From NCBI GenBank assembly GCA_023511485.1, contig JAIMBH010000005.1:1-64000 (forward strand): a DNA stretch of 64,000 nt, in the 5' to 3' direction. Positions 53,693 to 63,870 of the stretch are shown here, one piece after another (position 1 is the first letter of the stretch; the number at the start of each line of letters is the position of its first letter). Under the pieces are notes generated by a model. The model was not told where the DNA came from. It searched no databases and saw only the letters and a program-made list of their open reading frames with translations. The stretch is from Bacillota bacterium (lineage in GTDB: Bacteria > Actinomycetota > Aquicultoria > Aquicultorales > Aquicultoraceae). The position numbers and the translations under genes were made by a program.

Positions 53693-54310
53693 TTATTTCG
53701 AATAGAGCTCAACGATCATTTTTTCTTGAACCGGTATGTCGATATCTTCTCGCGATGGAATACCGACAACCTTTGCGGTCAAGTTAGCCGCATCAACATC
53801 GAGCCACGGCGGGATTGCGGCTTTATTTGCCGACTCGGCCGCTTCCTTAATTCGCGCGATATCTCCAGCCACGGTAATAATATCGCCTGGTTTTACCCGG
53901 AAGGACGGGATATCCACTCTTCTGCCGTTAACCTTAATGTGCCCATGGCGGACTTCCTGCCTTGATTGTGCCCTTGACGGGGCAAAACCAATTCTATATA
54001 TAACATTGTCTAGCCGGCTTTCTAGTATTTGCAAAAGATTCTCTCCGGTGACTCCTTTTTTCTTTGCCGCCAACTGGTAATAATTTCTGAATTGCTTCTC
54101 GAGCACACCATATATACGCTTTGCTTTCTGCTTTTCACGCAACTGCATGTAGTATTCTGATTCCTTGTGACGGCTTCGGCCGTGCTCCCCAGGCGGATAT
54201 GGTCGCCTTTCAACCGGACACTTATCAGTTAAGCACTTATCTCCTTTTAAGAAAAGCTTCTGTGCTTCTCTTCTGCATAGCTTGCAAACAGGTCCTGTAT
54301 ATCTTGCCAT
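53693..54310 (-). CDS. rpsD: 30S ribosomal protein S4
   Basis: The 205-aa primary 16S-binding protein begins [44 protein letters not shown]. It keeps the zinc-type cysteine set (C9, C12, C26, C31) found in C+ forms. The S4 RNA-binding domain is [37 protein letters not shown]. It is 4 nt after rpsK. Confidence 0.98.
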   Translation of the reverse strand: MARYTGPVCKLCRREAQKLFLKGDKCLTDKCPVERRPYPPGEHGRSRHKESEYYMQLREKQKAKRIYGVLEKQFRNYYQLAAKKKGVTGENLLQILESRLDNVIYRIGFAPSRAQSRQEVRHGHIKVNGRRVDIPSFRVKPGDIITVAGDIARIKEAAESANKAAIPPWLDVDAANLTAKVVGIPSREDIDIPVQEKMIVELYSK

Positions 54311-54313
54311 AGC

Positions 54314-54709
54314 TTACACCCTTCTCCTTTTCCTTGGGCGACAGCCATTATGCGGCACCGGAGTAACATCGGTGATACCTGCTACCTCAAGACCGTTTGC
54401 CTGCAATGTCCTTATAGCGGTCTCACGTCCTGCTCCCGGACCTTTAACATAGACATCTACTCTTTTCATCCCGTGCTCCTGGGCTTTTTTTGCGCAAGCC
54501 TCTGCCGCAACCTGTGCCGCAAACGGCGTACTTTTGCGGGAGCCTTTAAAGCCCGAGGTACCGGCACTTTCCCAAGCTATCGTGTTGCCTTGCTGATCGG
54601 TAATTGTAATAATCGTATTGTTAAAAGTACTCTGTATATGGGCAGCTCCGTGAACAACATTCTTGCGTTCCCTGCGCTTCACTCTGCCTGTGACTTTCTT
54701 CTTAGCCAA
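54314..54709 (-). CDS. rpsK: 30S ribosomal protein S11
   Basis: The 131-aa protein has [42 protein letters not shown] and the C-terminal [16 protein letters not shown], all typical of S11 in the platform of the 30S subunit. It lies between rpsM and rpsD. Confidence 0.98.
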   Translation of the reverse strand: MAKKKVTGRVKRRERKNVVHGAAHIQSTFNNTIITITDQQGNTIAWESAGTSGFKGSRKSTPFAAQVAAEACAKKAQEHGMKRVDVYVKGPGAGRETAIRTLQANGLEVAGITDVTPVPHNGCRPRKRRRV

Positions 54710-54761
54710 ACAGCTGTTACCTCCTTCGATACTAAATCGTTAGATTTATTTTAAATAAAGT

Positions 54762-55133
54762 TTACTTTTTGCGCTTCGCACCTACAGTCCTGCGCGGCCC
54801 CTTTCTCGTGCGTGCATTAGTGTGAGTTCGCTGGCCACGGACTGGAAGACCCCTGCGGTGTCTCAAGCCGCGGTAACATCCTATCTCCATGAGACGCTTG
54901 ATGTTCTGAGACACTTCTCTTCGCAGATCGCCCTCTACCTTAAGATTCTTATCGATATAATCCCTAAGCTTTACGATTTCCTCTTCGGTTAAGTTGCGAA
55001 CTCGCGTGTCAGGATTTACTCCTGTTGCCTGCAATATCTCTCGCGCTTTTGAAAGACCAATGCCGTAGATATAAGTAAGGCCGATCTCTACCCTTTTATC
55101 TCTCGGTAGGTCTACACCGGATATACGTGCCAA
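54762..55133 (-). CDS. rpsM: 30S ribosomal protein S13
   Basis: The 123-aa protein begins [26 protein letters not shown] and has [28 protein letters not shown] at the C-terminus. S13 lies in the 30S head and contacts tRNA and the 50S. It follows rpmJ after a gap that holds an inverted repeat. Confidence 0.98.
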   Translation of the reverse strand: MARISGVDLPRDKRVEIGLTYIYGIGLSKAREILQATGVNPDTRVRNLTEEEIVKLRDYIDKNLKVEGDLRREVSQNIKRLMEIGCYRGLRHRRGLPVRGQRTHTNARTRKGPRRTVGAKRKK

Positions 55134-55169
55134 AACTTTACCCTCCTCTGACTAACAAAACATTCTGTA

Positions 55170-55300
55170 AAACACCGAAAATCGAGAATCGAGAATCGAC
55201 CGAATCGAAAATGCCTAGAGCCAACAAAGATTTTCACTTTCTAACTTTTCCCTCGATAATTCAATCGATTTTCGATTTTCTATTTTCGATTCTCGAATTT
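55170..55300. repeat. Inverted repeat of CGATTCTCG/CGAGAATCG units between rpmJ and rpsM
   Basis: GAAAATCGAGAATCGAGAATCG and ACCGAATCG on the left mirror ATCGATTTTCGATTTTC and ATTTTCGATTCTCG on the right, around a loop of about 60 nt. It is another long hairpin made of degenerate 8-9-nt units. Confidence 0.65.
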
Positions 55301-55321
55301 ATGCCACCAAGGTGGCATAAA

Positions 55322-55435
55322 TTATCCCTGGCGCTGCTTATGGCGAGGATTCTCGCAAATTACGAGCACCCTTCCATGTCTTCTTATGATTTTACACTTT
55401 TCACATATACGCTTTACTGATGGTTTTACCTTCAT
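55322..55435 (-). CDS. rpmJ: 50S ribosomal protein L36
   Basis: The protein has 37 aa: [20 protein letters not shown], then [17 protein letters not shown]. It is the C+ zinc form (CxxC, then C and H). It is short but unmistakable. ATG at 55435 precedes rpsM in the usual infA-rpmJ-rpsM-rpsK order. Confidence 0.97.
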   Translation of the reverse strand: MKVKPSVKRICEKCKIIRRHGRVLVICENPRHKQRQG

Positions 55436-55553
55436 TGTCCCTCACCAATAATCTTTTTTACCGCCCGATAATCGGGCCAGCTACCCGGCAGGGCTAGAGC
55501 CCTGCGCTATAACATTTATCGATAATCCATCTTTCGAAATTTGTGTTCAAAAT

Positions 55554-55781
55554 TTACTTGAATCTATAAACAATACGGCCTCTGGTTAAATCATAAGGCG
55601 ATAGTTCTACAACAACCCTATCTCCTGGTAATATCCGAATGTAATGCATGCGCATCTTACCAGAAATATGGGCCAAAACCTTATGTCCGTTATCTAATTC
55701 AACCCTGAACATGGCGTTAGGCAAAGGTTCTATTACTGTACCTTCAACCTCTATGGCTTCCTCTTTTTTGGGCACTACCAT
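55554..55781 (-). CDS. infA: Translation initiation factor IF-1
   Basis: The S1-like OB fold reads [71 protein letters not shown]. An open frame extends to 55823 (89 aa), but the family is about 72 aa. ATG 55781 gives 75 aa but has GGAGG only 1 nt away. GTG 55775 (73 aa) has ideal 7-nt spacing and may be the true start. It binds the 30S A site during initiation. It lies between map and rpmJ. Confidence 0.93.
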   Translation of the reverse strand: MVVPKKEEAIEVEGTVIEPLPNAMFRVELDNGHKVLAHISGKMRMHYIRILPGDRVVVELSPYDLTRGRIVYRFK

Positions 55782-55870
55782 TCCTCCGTATGGGTCCTGC
55801 TCATAACGCCTAAACGGCCTCAACTCTTAGAACCACAAAACCAGATTATAACAAAATTTAATCCAGACGT

Positions 55871-56617
55871 CTATACAACCGTTAATATCTCAGGCCCTTT
55901 CTCGGTAACTGCAACGGTATGCTCGAAATGGGCTGATAAGCTACGGTCCGCAGTAACCACTGTCCAGTGATCTGGTAAAATATTGACCTTGAAACCACCA
56001 ATATTTACCATCGGCTCTATCGCAAAAACCATCCCAGATTTTATCTTCGGGCCACGGCCCGGAAGCCCGAAATTTGGGATTTGTGGGTCTTCGTGCATCT
56101 GCCTACCGATACCATGACCCACAAACTCTCTTACAACAGAGTAACCAGCCGCCTCTGCAGTGCTCTGTATCGCGTATGATATATCATACAGGTAGTTTCC
56201 TTCGACACATTTCTCGATACCCTTATTGAGAGCCAGTTTGGTAACCTCGATCAGGCGTTTTGCCTCCTCAGACACTTCACCCACCGGATAGGTAGCTGCT
56301 GCATCACCATAATACCCATTGTACTCAACACCGATATCGATACTGATAATATCGCCTTCCTTTAGCTTCCTGTGGCTGGGTATCCCATGAACCACAACCT
56401 CATTCGGTGACGCGCATATAGAGGCTGGGAAACCTTTGTACCCCTTAAAAGCCGGCCTTGCTTTGGATTTACGTATGAAATCCTCAGCTATTTGATCCAG
56501 GGCAATCGTTTCAATTCCCGGTCTTATCTTGCTTTCAATGAGCTCCAAGGCCTGGGCTACTATGCGACCGGCATGCCGCATAGTAGCTATCTCGTCCTTG
56601 CTTTTACGGATTATCAT
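55871..56617 (-). CDS. map: Methionine aminopeptidase type I
   Basis: The 248-aa enzyme's dinuclear metal ligands are visible: [20 protein letters not shown] (two Asp), [20 protein letters not shown] (His) and [11 protein letters not shown] (Glu), with a last Glu in [11 protein letters not shown]. It removes the initiator Met from nascent proteins. It follows adk in the standard secY-adk-map-infA order. Confidence 0.97.
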   Translation of the reverse strand: MIIRKSKDEIATMRHAGRIVAQALELIESKIRPGIETIALDQIAEDFIRKSKARPAFKGYKGFPASICASPNEVVVHGIPSHRKLKEGDIISIDIGVEYNGYYGDAAATYPVGEVSEEAKRLIEVTKLALNKGIEKCVEGNYLYDISYAIQSTAEAAGYSVVREFVGHGIGRQMHEDPQIPNFGLPGRGPKIKSGMVFAIEPMVNIGGFKVNILPDHWTVVTADRSLSAHFEHTVAVTEKGPEILTVV

Positions 56618-56646
56618 GCTCTCGCCTCGTCATCGGCAGAGAATAA

Positions 56647-57300
56647 CTATACCTTTGCTTTAAGAGCGTTTTCGATATCTGCAAATACCTCTTCAACCTT
56701 CTTGGTGCCATCAATATCAATAATAATGCCCTTGTCTTTGTAATAATCGATAAGCGGCGCAGTCTGGCTGTGATATACATCCAGACGGTTCTTTACTGTC
56801 TCGACGGTATCGTCGGCTCTTTGGTAGAGCTCACCACCACAGTCATCACAGATACCGTCGGTTTTTGGCGGTTTAAACATCACATGATACGGCTTCTGGC
56901 AGGACTTACATATACGTCTTCCGGTCAGCCTATTGAGCAATTCCTCGTCAGGAACAACGATATTAATAACTGCATCAATACTCCTGCCCATGGAGGCTAA
57001 CACTTTATCTAGCTCTTCGGCCTGTACAACGGTGCGTGGAAATCCATCCAGTAAAAAGCCCTTTTCGGTAACATCTGGCTCGGCAATGCGGTCGCGCACA
57101 ATTCCAATAACAACTTCATCCGGCACAAGCGCGCCTGCGCTCATGTACTCCTGAGCCTTAAGACCCATTTCGGTACCGGCTTTGACCGCTGCACGAAGCA
57201 TGTCACCGGTTGAGATATGGACTAGTCCAAACTTTTTAACAATACCCTCTGCCTGTGTTCCTTTCCCAGCTCCGGGAGGACCTAACAGAATAACGTTCAC
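56647..57300 (-). CDS. adk: Adenylate kinase
   Basis: About 217 aa from GTG 57300, which has AAAGGAG at the right distance. A longer frame to 57330 is not supported. P-loop is [12 protein letters not shown]. The LID has a four-Cys zinc site ([10 protein letters not shown], then [11 protein letters not shown]), and [15 protein letters not shown] is the family core. It interconverts ATP + AMP and 2 ADP. Long LID and zinc suit Gram-positive forms. Confidence 0.97.
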   Translation of the reverse strand: MNVILLGPPGAGKGTQAEGIVKKFGLVHISTGDMLRAAVKAGTEMGLKAQEYMSAGALVPDEVVIGIVRDRIAEPDVTEKGFLLDGFPRTVVQAEELDKVLASMGRSIDAVINIVVPDEELLNRLTGRRICKSCQKPYHVMFKPPKTDGICDDCGGELYQRADDTVETVKNRLDVYHSQTAPLIDYYKDKGIIIDIDGTKKVEEVFADIENALKAKV

Positions 57301-57330
57301 CTTTTGCTCCTTTCTCTTAAAACCTCTCAT

Positions 57331-57442
57331 TTGAGAGCTGCCAGCTATTAGCAGTCAGCTCTCAGCTTTACATTCTCAAATTATAATCTTTAACCAGCAA
57401 TCCCAGCCCGCATGATAACAGCTGATTACTGATAACTGATTG
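57331..57442. repeat. Long repeat-built palindrome between secY and adk, AGCTATTAGCAGTC family
   Basis: TGCCAGCTATTAGCAGTCAG and CTCTCAGC on the left faces ACAGCTGATTACTGATAAC and TGATTGC on the right. The left half shares AGCTATTAGCAGTCAGCT with 53553-53570. Confidence 0.65.
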
Positions 57443-58696
57443 CTATTTCAAAAATCCCTCATAATGCCTCATGAGAAGCTGTGACTCAATCTGCCTCATG
57501 GTTTCAAGCGCTACACCGACCATAATAAGTAGCGATGTACCGCCAAAGTTTCCGCCCCGGAAGAACGGAATATTGAACACTTTCCCTAGAATCTGCGGGA
57601 GAACTGCAATAAGCGCCAAAAAGATCGAACCCGGTAGGGTAATCCTGGTAAGTACCCTATCTAAGTAACCTGCTGTTGGTTTACCCGGTCGAACACCCGG
57701 AATAAAGCCGCCGTATTTCTTCATGTTATCCGATATATCGATCGGGTTAAAAATAATAGCTGTGTAAAAGTACGTGAAGAAGATTACCAAAAGCGCATAA
57801 AGACTTAAATAAAGAGCTCCGCTTGGATCAAGCCAATTGCTAATCGTCCTGGAAAATGCTCCAGGGAAAAATTGCAAAAGCGTTGCTGGAAATAGCAGCA
57901 CCGAAGACGCAAAGATAATCGGGATAACGCCTGCCGAGTTAACTTTCAATGGGATATAAGTGCTCTGACCACTATATACCTTGCGCCCAACTACACGCTT
58001 TGCATACTGCACCGGAATCCTTCTTTGTGCTTTTTCAACAACAATGATTGAAACAACAATCGCAAGCAGAATAACTATCAGCGCAATAACTGTTACAACA
58101 CCGCCCGTCTGCTCAGTCTGAAACGTAGCCTGCGGGAAGCGAGCGATAATACTTGCAAAAATTAGAAGCGACATACCGTTGCCGATACCGCGCTGAGTTA
58201 TAAGCTCACCCAACCACATTATCAAGGCAGTACCCGCGACGAGCGTAAGGACTATCAACCCGCTCTGCACGAAGGTAAACTGTGCGCCTATCTGCCTACC
58301 GAAGAACAATGTCAAGCCTATCGACTCAACAAGTCCCAGGACGAGAGTCAAGTAACGCGTCCACTGAGTGATTTTACGCTGGCCAGTCTCTCCCTCTTTT
58401 GCCCATTGCCCAAGCGTAGGAATAACAATTGTTAAAAGCTGCAGGATAATAGAGGCTGTAATATACGGCATTATTCCCAGTGCAAATATTGCAAACTGCG
58501 ATAAGGCACCGCCTGCAAACAGGTCTATAAATCCTAAAAGTGGTGTTTGTTCGAAGAGGTCCTTTAACGCTTTTATATCAACAAATGGGACTGGAACGTG
58601 AGCACCTAACCGGTAAATGGTGATCATTGCAAGTGTAAAAATAATGCGACGTTTTAGATCCGGTACCTTAAACGCGTTTCCAATTGCTTCGATCAT
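57443..58696 (-). CDS. secY: Protein translocase subunit SecY
   Basis: The 417-aa protein has ten membrane segments. It begins [36 protein letters not shown], has the plug region [26 protein letters not shown], and ends [22 protein letters not shown]. It forms the Sec channel. It overlaps rplO by 4 nt. Length is slightly under the E. coli protein, normal for this group. Confidence 0.97.
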   Translation of the reverse strand: MIEAIGNAFKVPDLKRRIIFTLAMITIYRLGAHVPVPFVDIKALKDLFEQTPLLGFIDLFAGGALSQFAIFALGIMPYITASIILQLLTIVIPTLGQWAKEGETGQRKITQWTRYLTLVLGLVESIGLTLFFGRQIGAQFTFVQSGLIVLTLVAGTALIMWLGELITQRGIGNGMSLLIFASIIARFPQATFQTEQTGGVVTVIALIVILLAIVVSIIVVEKAQRRIPVQYAKRVVGRKVYSGQSTYIPLKVNSAGVIPIIFASSVLLFPATLLQFFPGAFSRTISNWLDPSGALYLSLYALLVIFFTYFYTAIIFNPIDISDNMKKYGGFIPGVRPGKPTAGYLDRVLTRITLPGSIFLALIAVLPQILGKVFNIPFFRGGNFGGTSLLIMVGVALETMRQIESQLLMRHYEGFLK

Positions 58697-59139
58697 TTAA
58701 GACTCTCTACCTTTCCGCCAGCTGCTTCGATTTTTTTTACTGCAGAACCGCTAAAATGATGTGCTTTTACGGTTAGATCCCTATCCAACTCACCACGGCC
58801 TAATACCTTAACCGGCATAGTTGCCTTTCTAATCAACCCGGCCTGCTGCAGTGCTTGAGGGTCAACAACACTGCCCTTGTCGAATATGTTTAGCTGATCG
58901 ACATTAACCAGCTCATAGACCTTTTTAAACGGATTTTTAAAACCCGGAAGCTTTGGTAGTCTTCTGTATATAGGGGTCTGACCACCTTCAAACCCAGGAC
59001 CCTTGCCACCGCCAGAACGGGATTTTTGACCCTTCATCCCACGCGTAGCAGTCTTGCCGTGCCCAGAGCCTGGCCCTCTGCCAACCCTTTTTCTTTTTTT
59101 AACAGCACCCGGTGCGGGTGACAGCTCGCTTAATCGCAT
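58693..59139 (-). CDS. rplO: 50S ribosomal protein L15
   Basis: The 148-aa protein begins [45 protein letters not shown] and has the C-terminal [18 protein letters not shown]. It is a late-assembly 50S protein. It lies between rpmD and secY. Confidence 0.97.
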   Translation of the reverse strand: MRLSELSPAPGAVKKRKRVGRGPGSGHGKTATRGMKGQKSRSGGGKGPGFEGGQTPIYRRLPKLPGFKNPFKKVYELVNVDQLNIFDKGSVVDPQALQQAGLIRKATMPVKVLGRGELDRDLTVKAHHFSGSAVKKIEAAGGKVESLK

Positions 59140-59235
59140 TAAATCTATCCTCCTTGAAAAGCCGACCTAAAATAAAACCCAATCTATTATAAATGCACTA
59201 AAAGTTTAATACCAGCTTTCAGTTCCAAAGTATGA

Positions 59236-59418
59236 CTACTTAACTTCCTCAACCTCAACAAGATGACTGACCTTTGATATCATACCACGAATTTCAGGTC
59301 TATCTTCTTGTTCAACAACATCTCTAATTCTCTTCAGGCCGAGCGCTCTTAAGGTTTTCTTTTGCTTCTCACTACGACCAATACCGCTTCTGACCTGCTT
59401 TATCCTGAGTTTAGCCAA
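59236..59418 (-). CDS. rpmD: 50S ribosomal protein L30
   Basis: The 60-aa protein reads [31 protein letters not shown] then [25 protein letters not shown], the short bacterial L30. It is 21 nt after rpsE. Confidence 0.96.
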   Translation of the reverse strand: MAKLRIKQVRSGIGRSEKQKKTLRALGLKRIRDVVEQEDRPEIRGMISKVSHLVEVEEVK

Positions 59419-59439
59419 CTCGCTACCTCCTAACCAGCT

Positions 59440-59946
59440 CTACTTGCCCAATATTTGCTCAACGGTTTTTCCGCGGAGACGGGCAACATCTTCTGGGGTC
59501 TTGAGTAATTTCAATCCCTCAACTGTCGCCCTCAGCATATTAATTGGGTTCTGGCTGCCTAAAGATTTTGTCAATATATCTCTTACACCGGCAAGCTCGA
59601 GGATTGCTCGCACAGGGCCTCCTGCGATAACCCCGGTACCTTCTGAGGCTGGCTTTAAAAGCACGCGACCAGCACCATATTCACCGATAACCTCATGTGG
59701 AATGGTTGATCCGGAAAGGGGAACATAAAACAGGTTCTTCTTTGCATCCTGGACGCCCTTGGAAATCGCAATCGGCACTTCCGCGCCTTTGCCAAAACCG
59801 ATACCGACATGCCCATTGCGGTCGCCGACGACAACCAGAGCGCTTAAGCTAAACCTACGCCCACCTTTCACTACCTTTGCAACCCTATTTATGCTTACTA
59901 CTTTTTCCTCGAGTTCGAGCTCTTCCGGATTAATTCTCTTGCTCAC
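59440..59946 (-). CDS. rpsE: 30S ribosomal protein S5
   Basis: The 168-aa protein has an N-terminal double-stranded-RNA-binding fold ([46 protein letters not shown]). The C-terminal part has [47 protein letters not shown]. It takes part in decoding accuracy and translocation. Confidence 0.98.
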   Translation of the reverse strand: MSKRINPEELELEEKVVSINRVAKVVKGGRRFSLSALVVVGDRNGHVGIGFGKGAEVPIAISKGVQDAKKNLFYVPLSGSTIPHEVIGEYGAGRVLLKPASEGTGVIAGGPVRAILELAGVRDILTKSLGSQNPINMLRATVEGLKLLKTPEDVARLRGKTVEQILGK

Positions 59947-59964
59947 GCGTTTCCCCCTAATCTT

Positions 59965-60333
59965 TTAAAATTTTAAGCCTGCCTCACGAGCCGCATCAGC
60001 TAAGGCCTTCACGCGCCCATGATACAGGAATCCACCTCTGTCGAAAACAACCTGGTCAATATTTTTCTCTAGAGCTCTTTTAGCTATGAGCTCTCCAACT
60101 TTTTTCGCAGCCTCGATGTTGCCGCCACTTGAAATCTGTGACTTAATCTCGGGATCAAGAGTCGATGCGCTTGCTAAAGTCACTCCCTTAGTATCATCGA
60201 TTAATTGAGCATATATATGGTTGGTGCTGCGAAAAACAGCCAGACGTGGCCTCGCAGCCGTGCCGAATACATGCTTGCGCACCCTGCGATGTCTTCTTAA
60301 CCTGGCAATCTTTTCTTCCGCTGTCTTCCCCAT
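59965..60333 (-). CDS. rplR: 50S ribosomal protein L18
   Basis: The 122-aa protein has [38 protein letters not shown] and [25 protein letters not shown]. It binds 5S rRNA. It lies 18 nt upstream of rpsE in transcription order. Confidence 0.98.
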   Translation of the reverse strand: MGKTAEEKIARLRRHRRVRKHVFGTAARPRLAVFRSTNHIYAQLIDDTKGVTLASASTLDPEIKSQISSGGNIEAAKKVGELIAKRALEKNIDQVVFDRGGFLYHGRVKALADAAREAGLKF

Positions 60334-60354
60334 TGTCTTCCTCCAAATTTTTAT

Positions 60355-60400
60355 CTCAACCCTGGTCCCTGGGACCCCAGTCCCTGGACCCTAATTATCC
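60355..60400. repeat. CCCTGG-type palindromic tract between rplF and rplR
   Basis: CTCAACCCTGGTCCCTGGGA is followed by CCCCAGTCCCTGGACCC, a nested set of CCTGG/CCAGG palindromes. Similar tracts lie at 34725, 47449, 61010 and 61806. Confidence 0.6.
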
Positions 60401-60403
60401 TAA

Positions 60404-60940
60404 TTATTTAGCTGTCTTTCCAACCTTCCTTCTGATGTACTCACCCTCGTATTTAATGCCCTTGCCCTTATAGGGCTCTGGCGGGCGCACGCCGCGGATA
60501 TTTGCCGCAACCTCGCCTACAAGCTGCTTGTTAGCACCTTTGACTATTATCTTCGTCGGAGCAGGAACCTCAAACTCGATTCCTTCTACCTGTTTTATAA
60601 CAACTGGATGCGAGTATCCCATAGCAAGCTCCAGATCGTTGCCTTTCTTAGTAGCCCTATAGCCGACACCAACGATTTCCAGGGACTTTGTGAAACCCTG
60701 ACTTACTCCTATAACCATATTTGAAATAAGAGTCCTGGTCAGCCCATGAAGCGATCGGTGAAGTTTACTGTCAGACTGCCTTTGGACCAATATCTGGTTG
60801 TCCTCTTTCACTACCTTGATACCATACGGCACTTTTTCTGACAGTTGACCCTTCGGACCTTTAACTTTAACTTCAGTTGGCTCTATAGTTACCTCAACGC
60901 CCGGTGGTACGTTGATCGGCATTTTACCAATTCTTGACAC
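60404..60940 (-). CDS. rplF: 50S ribosomal protein L6
   Basis: The 178-aa protein begins [33 protein letters not shown] and ends with the highly conserved [30 protein letters not shown]. It lies near the L7/L12 stalk base. The tandem L6 fold is intact. Confidence 0.98.
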   Translation of the reverse strand: MSRIGKMPINVPPGVEVTIEPTEVKVKGPKGQLSEKVPYGIKVVKEDNQILVQRQSDSKLHRSLHGLTRTLISNMVIGVSQGFTKSLEIVGVGYRATKKGNDLELAMGYSHPVVIKQVEGIEFEVPAPTKIIVKGANKQLVGEVAANIRGVRPPEPYKGKGIKYEGEYIRRKVGKTAK

Positions 60941-61053
60941 TTTTTACCTCCAATTTAGCACTTAGCTAACGGTTTATACTTCCGATAAAACTAGGTGTTC
61001 CTGCCGTGCACGCCCTAGCCTTACCCTGGCCCTAGACCCTGAGCCTTAAACTA

Positions 61054-61452
61054 TTACCACACGTAACAGATAACCTCTCCACCCAGGCCGGCTTTTTTGG
61101 CCTCACGGCCGGTCATAACACCCTTAGATGTCGATATAATTGCAATACCAAGTCCTCCAAGCACCCTTGGAATCTCATCTTTTTTTGCATAGATTCTAAG
61201 CCCCGGTTTGCTTATTCTTTTAATACCGGTTATTGAGCGCTCCTTATTTGAACCGTAGCTCATCTTAACCCTAATTACAGGAAAGCCATTCTCCTGGATA
61301 ATTTGATAATCCCTTATATAGCCCTCTTCTTTTAATATCTTCGCTAGCTCCTCTTTAAGCTTTGAAGCGGGTATATCAACTACCTCATGAAAGGCCCTGT
61401 TTGCATTTCGGATGCGCGTCAGCATATCCGCAATAGGGTCAGTCATCGTCAT
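61054..61452 (-). CDS. rpsH: 30S ribosomal protein S8
   Basis: The 132-aa protein begins [20 protein letters not shown] and ends [31 protein letters not shown]. Either of two ATGs (61452, 61446) could start it. It binds helix 21 of 16S rRNA and in many bacteria regulates the spc operon. Confidence 0.98.
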   Translation of the reverse strand: MTMTDPIADMLTRIRNANRAFHEVVDIPASKLKEELAKILKEEGYIRDYQIIQENGFPVIRVKMSYGSNKERSITGIKRISKPGLRIYAKKDEIPRVLGGLGIAIISTSKGVMTGREAKKAGLGGEVICYVW

Positions 61453-61567
61453 AACGCTTCCTCCTTATCAAGTCATTAGCCGCTAGCATCTAACACCTGT
61501 TGCCTCAATCCTCTGCCTTAAGATAACAGTTAGCATGCCGGCATTGACTTAAAACTATCTAATAATT

Positions 61568-61753
61568 CTACCAACTGGCCTTTGTAACACCCGGGATCTC
61601 ACCCCGATGTGCAAGTTCTCTTAAGCAGATACGGCAGAGCCCGAACTTGCGGAAATAACCGCGCGGTCTTCCGCACCTTGAACAGCGATGATAAGCACGG
61701 GTCTTATACTTCGGCTTCCGCCCCTGTTTTGCGATCATCGATTTCTTCGCCAT
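61568..61753 (-). CDS. rpsN: 30S ribosomal protein S14, zinc-binding (type Z)
   Basis: The 61-aa protein has [38 protein letters not shown]. The two CxxC pairs define the zinc-dependent short form found in Gram-positive lineages. It lies between rplE and rpsH. Confidence 0.97.
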   Translation of the reverse strand: MAKKSMIAKQGRKPKYKTRAYHRCSRCGRPRGYFRKFGLCRICLRELAHRGEIPGVTKASW

Positions 61754-61799
61754 TTAACCTCCAACCTATCTCTATGATTAATGCTCACTTGTAATCAAT

Positions 61800-61840
61800 C
61801 ATATAGTCCCTGGCTCCTGGACCCCAGTCCCTGAACCCTT
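61800..61840. repeat. CCCTGG-type tract between rplE and rpsN
   Basis: TAGTCCCTGGCTCCTGGACC is followed by CCAGTCCCTGAACCC, the same family as at 60355. Confidence 0.55.
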
Positions 61841-61843
61841 GAC

Positions 61844-62482
61844 CTATCTTTCTCTAAACGGGAAGCCAAAATGCCTTAGAAGTGCACGGCCTTCCTCGTT
61901 GGTATTTGCCGTAGTTACAATCGTGATATCCATACCGCGAATCTTGTCGATTTTGTCGTAATCTATCTCCGGGAAAATAAGCTGCTCGGTTACGCCAAAC
62001 GAGTAATTCCCACGTCCGTCAAAAGACTTCGGGCTAAGTCCACGAAAGTCTCTGATCCTTGGAAGCGCAGTCGAAAGCAACCTATCCAAAAACTCATACA
62101 TCCTGTCTCCCCTGAGCGTTACTTTTGTGCCAACCGGCATATTGGCACGAAGCTTAAATCCGGCAATGGACTTCTTAGCTCTGCGGACAATAGGCTTCTG
62201 ACCGCTTATAATAGCAAGGTCATCCATTGCACCATCAAGTGCTTTCGCATTCTGTGTAGCCTCTCCTACGCCCATGTTAAGAACAATCTTCTCAATCTTT
62301 GGCACCTGCATGGGGTTCTTATAGCCAAACTCCTTCATCAAAGCAGGCAAGATCTCTTTTCTATAAGCCTCTTTAAGCCTGGGAGTGATTTTAGCTCCAC
62401 CAGAAGGTTTGACGGCTGTTTCAACCCTGGCGGCTTTGGGAGCCTTTTCCTCTTTTCCCTTTTTTGTTTTTGTGTCTGCCAT
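61844..62482 (-). CDS. rplE: 50S ribosomal protein L5 with N-terminal extension
   Basis: The 212-aa protein is about 30 residues longer than usual. The extra N-terminus ([20 protein letters not shown] and on to about 33) is Lys/Ala/Glu-rich and probably disordered. The normal L5 then starts at about [40 protein letters not shown] and ends [21 protein letters not shown]5 binds 5S rRNA and the P-site tRNA. ATG 62482 follows GGGAGG. Confidence 0.97.
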   Translation of the reverse strand: MADTKTKKGKEEKAPKAARVETAVKPSGGAKITPRLKEAYRKEILPALMKEFGYKNPMQVPKIEKIVLNMGVGEATQNAKALDGAMDDLAIISGQKPIVRRAKKSIAGFKLRANMPVGTKVTLRGDRMYEFLDRLLSTALPRIRDFRGLSPKSFDGRGNYSFGVTEQLIFPEIDYDKIDKIRGMDITIVTTANTNEEGRALLRHFGFPFRER

Positions 62483-62490
62483 TTATACCT

Positions 62491-62630
62491 CCCGTCTAGA
62501 TACTAGAAACTAGACCGGATCCACCAGTCCTAACTAGAGGCTAGATAAAACCATCTTCTTAAATCTCTTATCTTATAACCCTCACTCTAGACCTTCACAT
62601 CTAGTCTCTAGTCTCTAGTCTATGCTTTAT
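62491..62630. repeat. 140-nt CTAGAAACTAG palindrome, copy A (between rplX and rplE)
   Basis: It begins CCCGTCTAGATACTAGAAAC, has CTAGATAAAACCATCTTCTT in the middle, and ends in tandem GTCTCTAGTCTCTAGTC. The ends are complementary. A near-identical unit lies at 63738-63870. It runs into the rplX stop codon. Confidence 0.85.
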
Positions 62631-62973
62631 CAATGTCACCTTCGCATTTCCGGCACACCCTAACCTTTACGCCGGACTCTGTTATCCTGTGTCCAATCCT
62701 TGTTGGCTGTCCACAGCCAGGACAAATCACCTGCACGTTGGATACGTGAATTGGTGCTTCCCTCTCCTGAATGCCCCCCTGAGGGACTTTCTGAGTCGGG
62801 CGCATATGGCGCTTAACCATATTTATGCCTTCGACTACAACTCTGCCCTTTTTAGGTTGGACAACAAGAACCTTGCCTTTCTTGCCTTTATCTTTACCGG
62901 CAATAACCTCAACTCTATCGCCTTTTTTAATCGATAGTTTTGGCACTTCTCTCGTTATAGATGACTTGGGCAT
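62620..62973 (-). CDS. rplX: 50S ribosomal protein L24
   Basis: The 117-aa protein has a KOW motif in [53 protein letters not shown]. The C-terminus carries a zinc-type [10 protein letters not shown]...CRKCEG pair as in many L24 proteins. It is an early 50S assembly initiator. Its stop codon (62622-62620) lies within the adjoining repeat. Confidence 0.97.
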   Translation of the reverse strand: MPKSSITREVPKLSIKKGDRVEVIAGKDKGKKGKVLVVQPKKGRVVVEGINMVKRHMRPTQKVPQGGIQEREAPIHVSNVQVICPGCGQPTRIGHRITESGVKVRVCRKCEGDIDKA

Positions 62974-62987
62974 CTTAAATTTTCCTC

Positions 62988-63356
62988 CTACAATACTTCC
63001 GGAGCCAATGAAACAATTTTCATAAAGTTTTTATCCCTAAGCTCCCTGGCTACGGGACCAAATATACGGGTTCCTCTCGGATTGCCATCATCCCTGATGA
63101 TAACGGCCGCATTGTCATCAAACCTCACATAAGAGCCATCATTTCTACCAATAGGCTGCTTTGTCCTGATAACTACCGCTTTTACAACATCGCCTTTTTT
63201 GACAGTACCTCCCGGGATTGCCTCTTTAACAGCACCGACAATGGTATCGCCGACTGAAGCGTAACGACGCCTCGAGCCACCCAGAACCCTGATACAAAGG
63301 ATTTCCCTCGCTCCTGTATTATCAGCAACTTTTAATCTTGACTGCTGTTGGATCAT
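62988..63356 (-). CDS. rplN: 50S ribosomal protein L14
   Basis: The 122-aa protein begins [28 protein letters not shown] and has [48 protein letters not shown]14 is at the 50S interface and contacts helix 44 of 16S rRNA. Confidence 0.98.
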   Translation of the reverse strand: MIQQQSRLKVADNTGAREILCIRVLGGSRRRYASVGDTIVGAVKEAIPGGTVKKGDVVKAVVIRTKQPIGRNDGSYVRFDDNAAVIIRDDGNPRGTRIFGPVARELRDKNFMKIVSLAPEVL

Positions 63357-63374
63357 CCTTGATTTCCTTTCTTC

Positions 63375-63470
63375 TTCCAGTAGTCAGTAATCAGAAAGTC
63401 GGTAATCAGAAAATAGATTATCGGATTATTAAATCCCCTGCTTTTGAACCTTAGATTCCGACTTCTGACC
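63375..63470. repeat. Imperfect inverted repeat between rplN and rpsQ
   Basis: TCAGTAATCAGAAAGTCGG then TAATCAGAAAATAG on the left faces TAGATTCCGACTTCTGACCG on the right. It is a member of the repeat-built palindrome class. Confidence 0.5.
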
Positions 63471-63471
63471 G

Positions 63472-63729
63472 TTATTTTGCCCGCTCTAAGATTTCAACCA
63501 CACGCCATCTCTTAGTCTTGCTAAGCGGTCTAGTCTCGGCAATTTGTACGGTATCACCAACTCTAGCCTCATTTGCCTCATCATGCGCTTTAAACTTCTT
63601 TGTTCTTTTTACCGCTTTTTTATAGAGCGGATGCCTTACAAGCGACTCAACAGCTACTGTTACTGTCTTGTCCATTGCATCGCTTACAACCTTACCAACT
63701 CTAATTTTGCGGCGTCCTCTCTCCTCCAT
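63472..63729 (-). CDS. rpsQ: 30S ribosomal protein S17
   Basis: The 85-aa protein has [74 protein letters not shown], the S17 OB fold. It binds the 5' domain of 16S rRNA. Confidence 0.98.
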   Translation of the reverse strand: MEERGRRKIRVGKVVSDAMDKTVTVAVESLVRHPLYKKAVKRTKKFKAHDEANEARVGDTVQIAETRPLSKTKRWRVVEILERAK

Positions 63730-63737
63730 CTAAACCC

Positions 63738-63870
63738 CCCGTCTAGATACTAGAAACTAGACCGGACCTACCGGTCCTAACTAGAAACTAGATAAAACCA
63801 TCTTCTTGAATCTTTATCTTTTAAATCTACACTCTAGACCCTCACTTCTAGTTTCTAGTTTCTAGCTACT
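63738..63870. repeat. About 135-nt CTAGAAACTAG palindrome, copy B (between rpsQ and rpmC)
   Basis: It starts CCCGTCTAGATACTAGAAAC, has AGATAAAACCATCTTCTTG in the middle, and ends TCTAGTTTCTAGTTTCTAGC. It matches copy A at 62491 in order and almost all positions. Its end reaches the rpmC stop codon. Confidence 0.85.

Noticed and set aside
55782-55823. 14-residue N-terminal extension of IF-1
   Set aside because: The extension exceeds the family length, and a GGAGG lies just inside it, pointing to ATG 55781 or GTG 55775.
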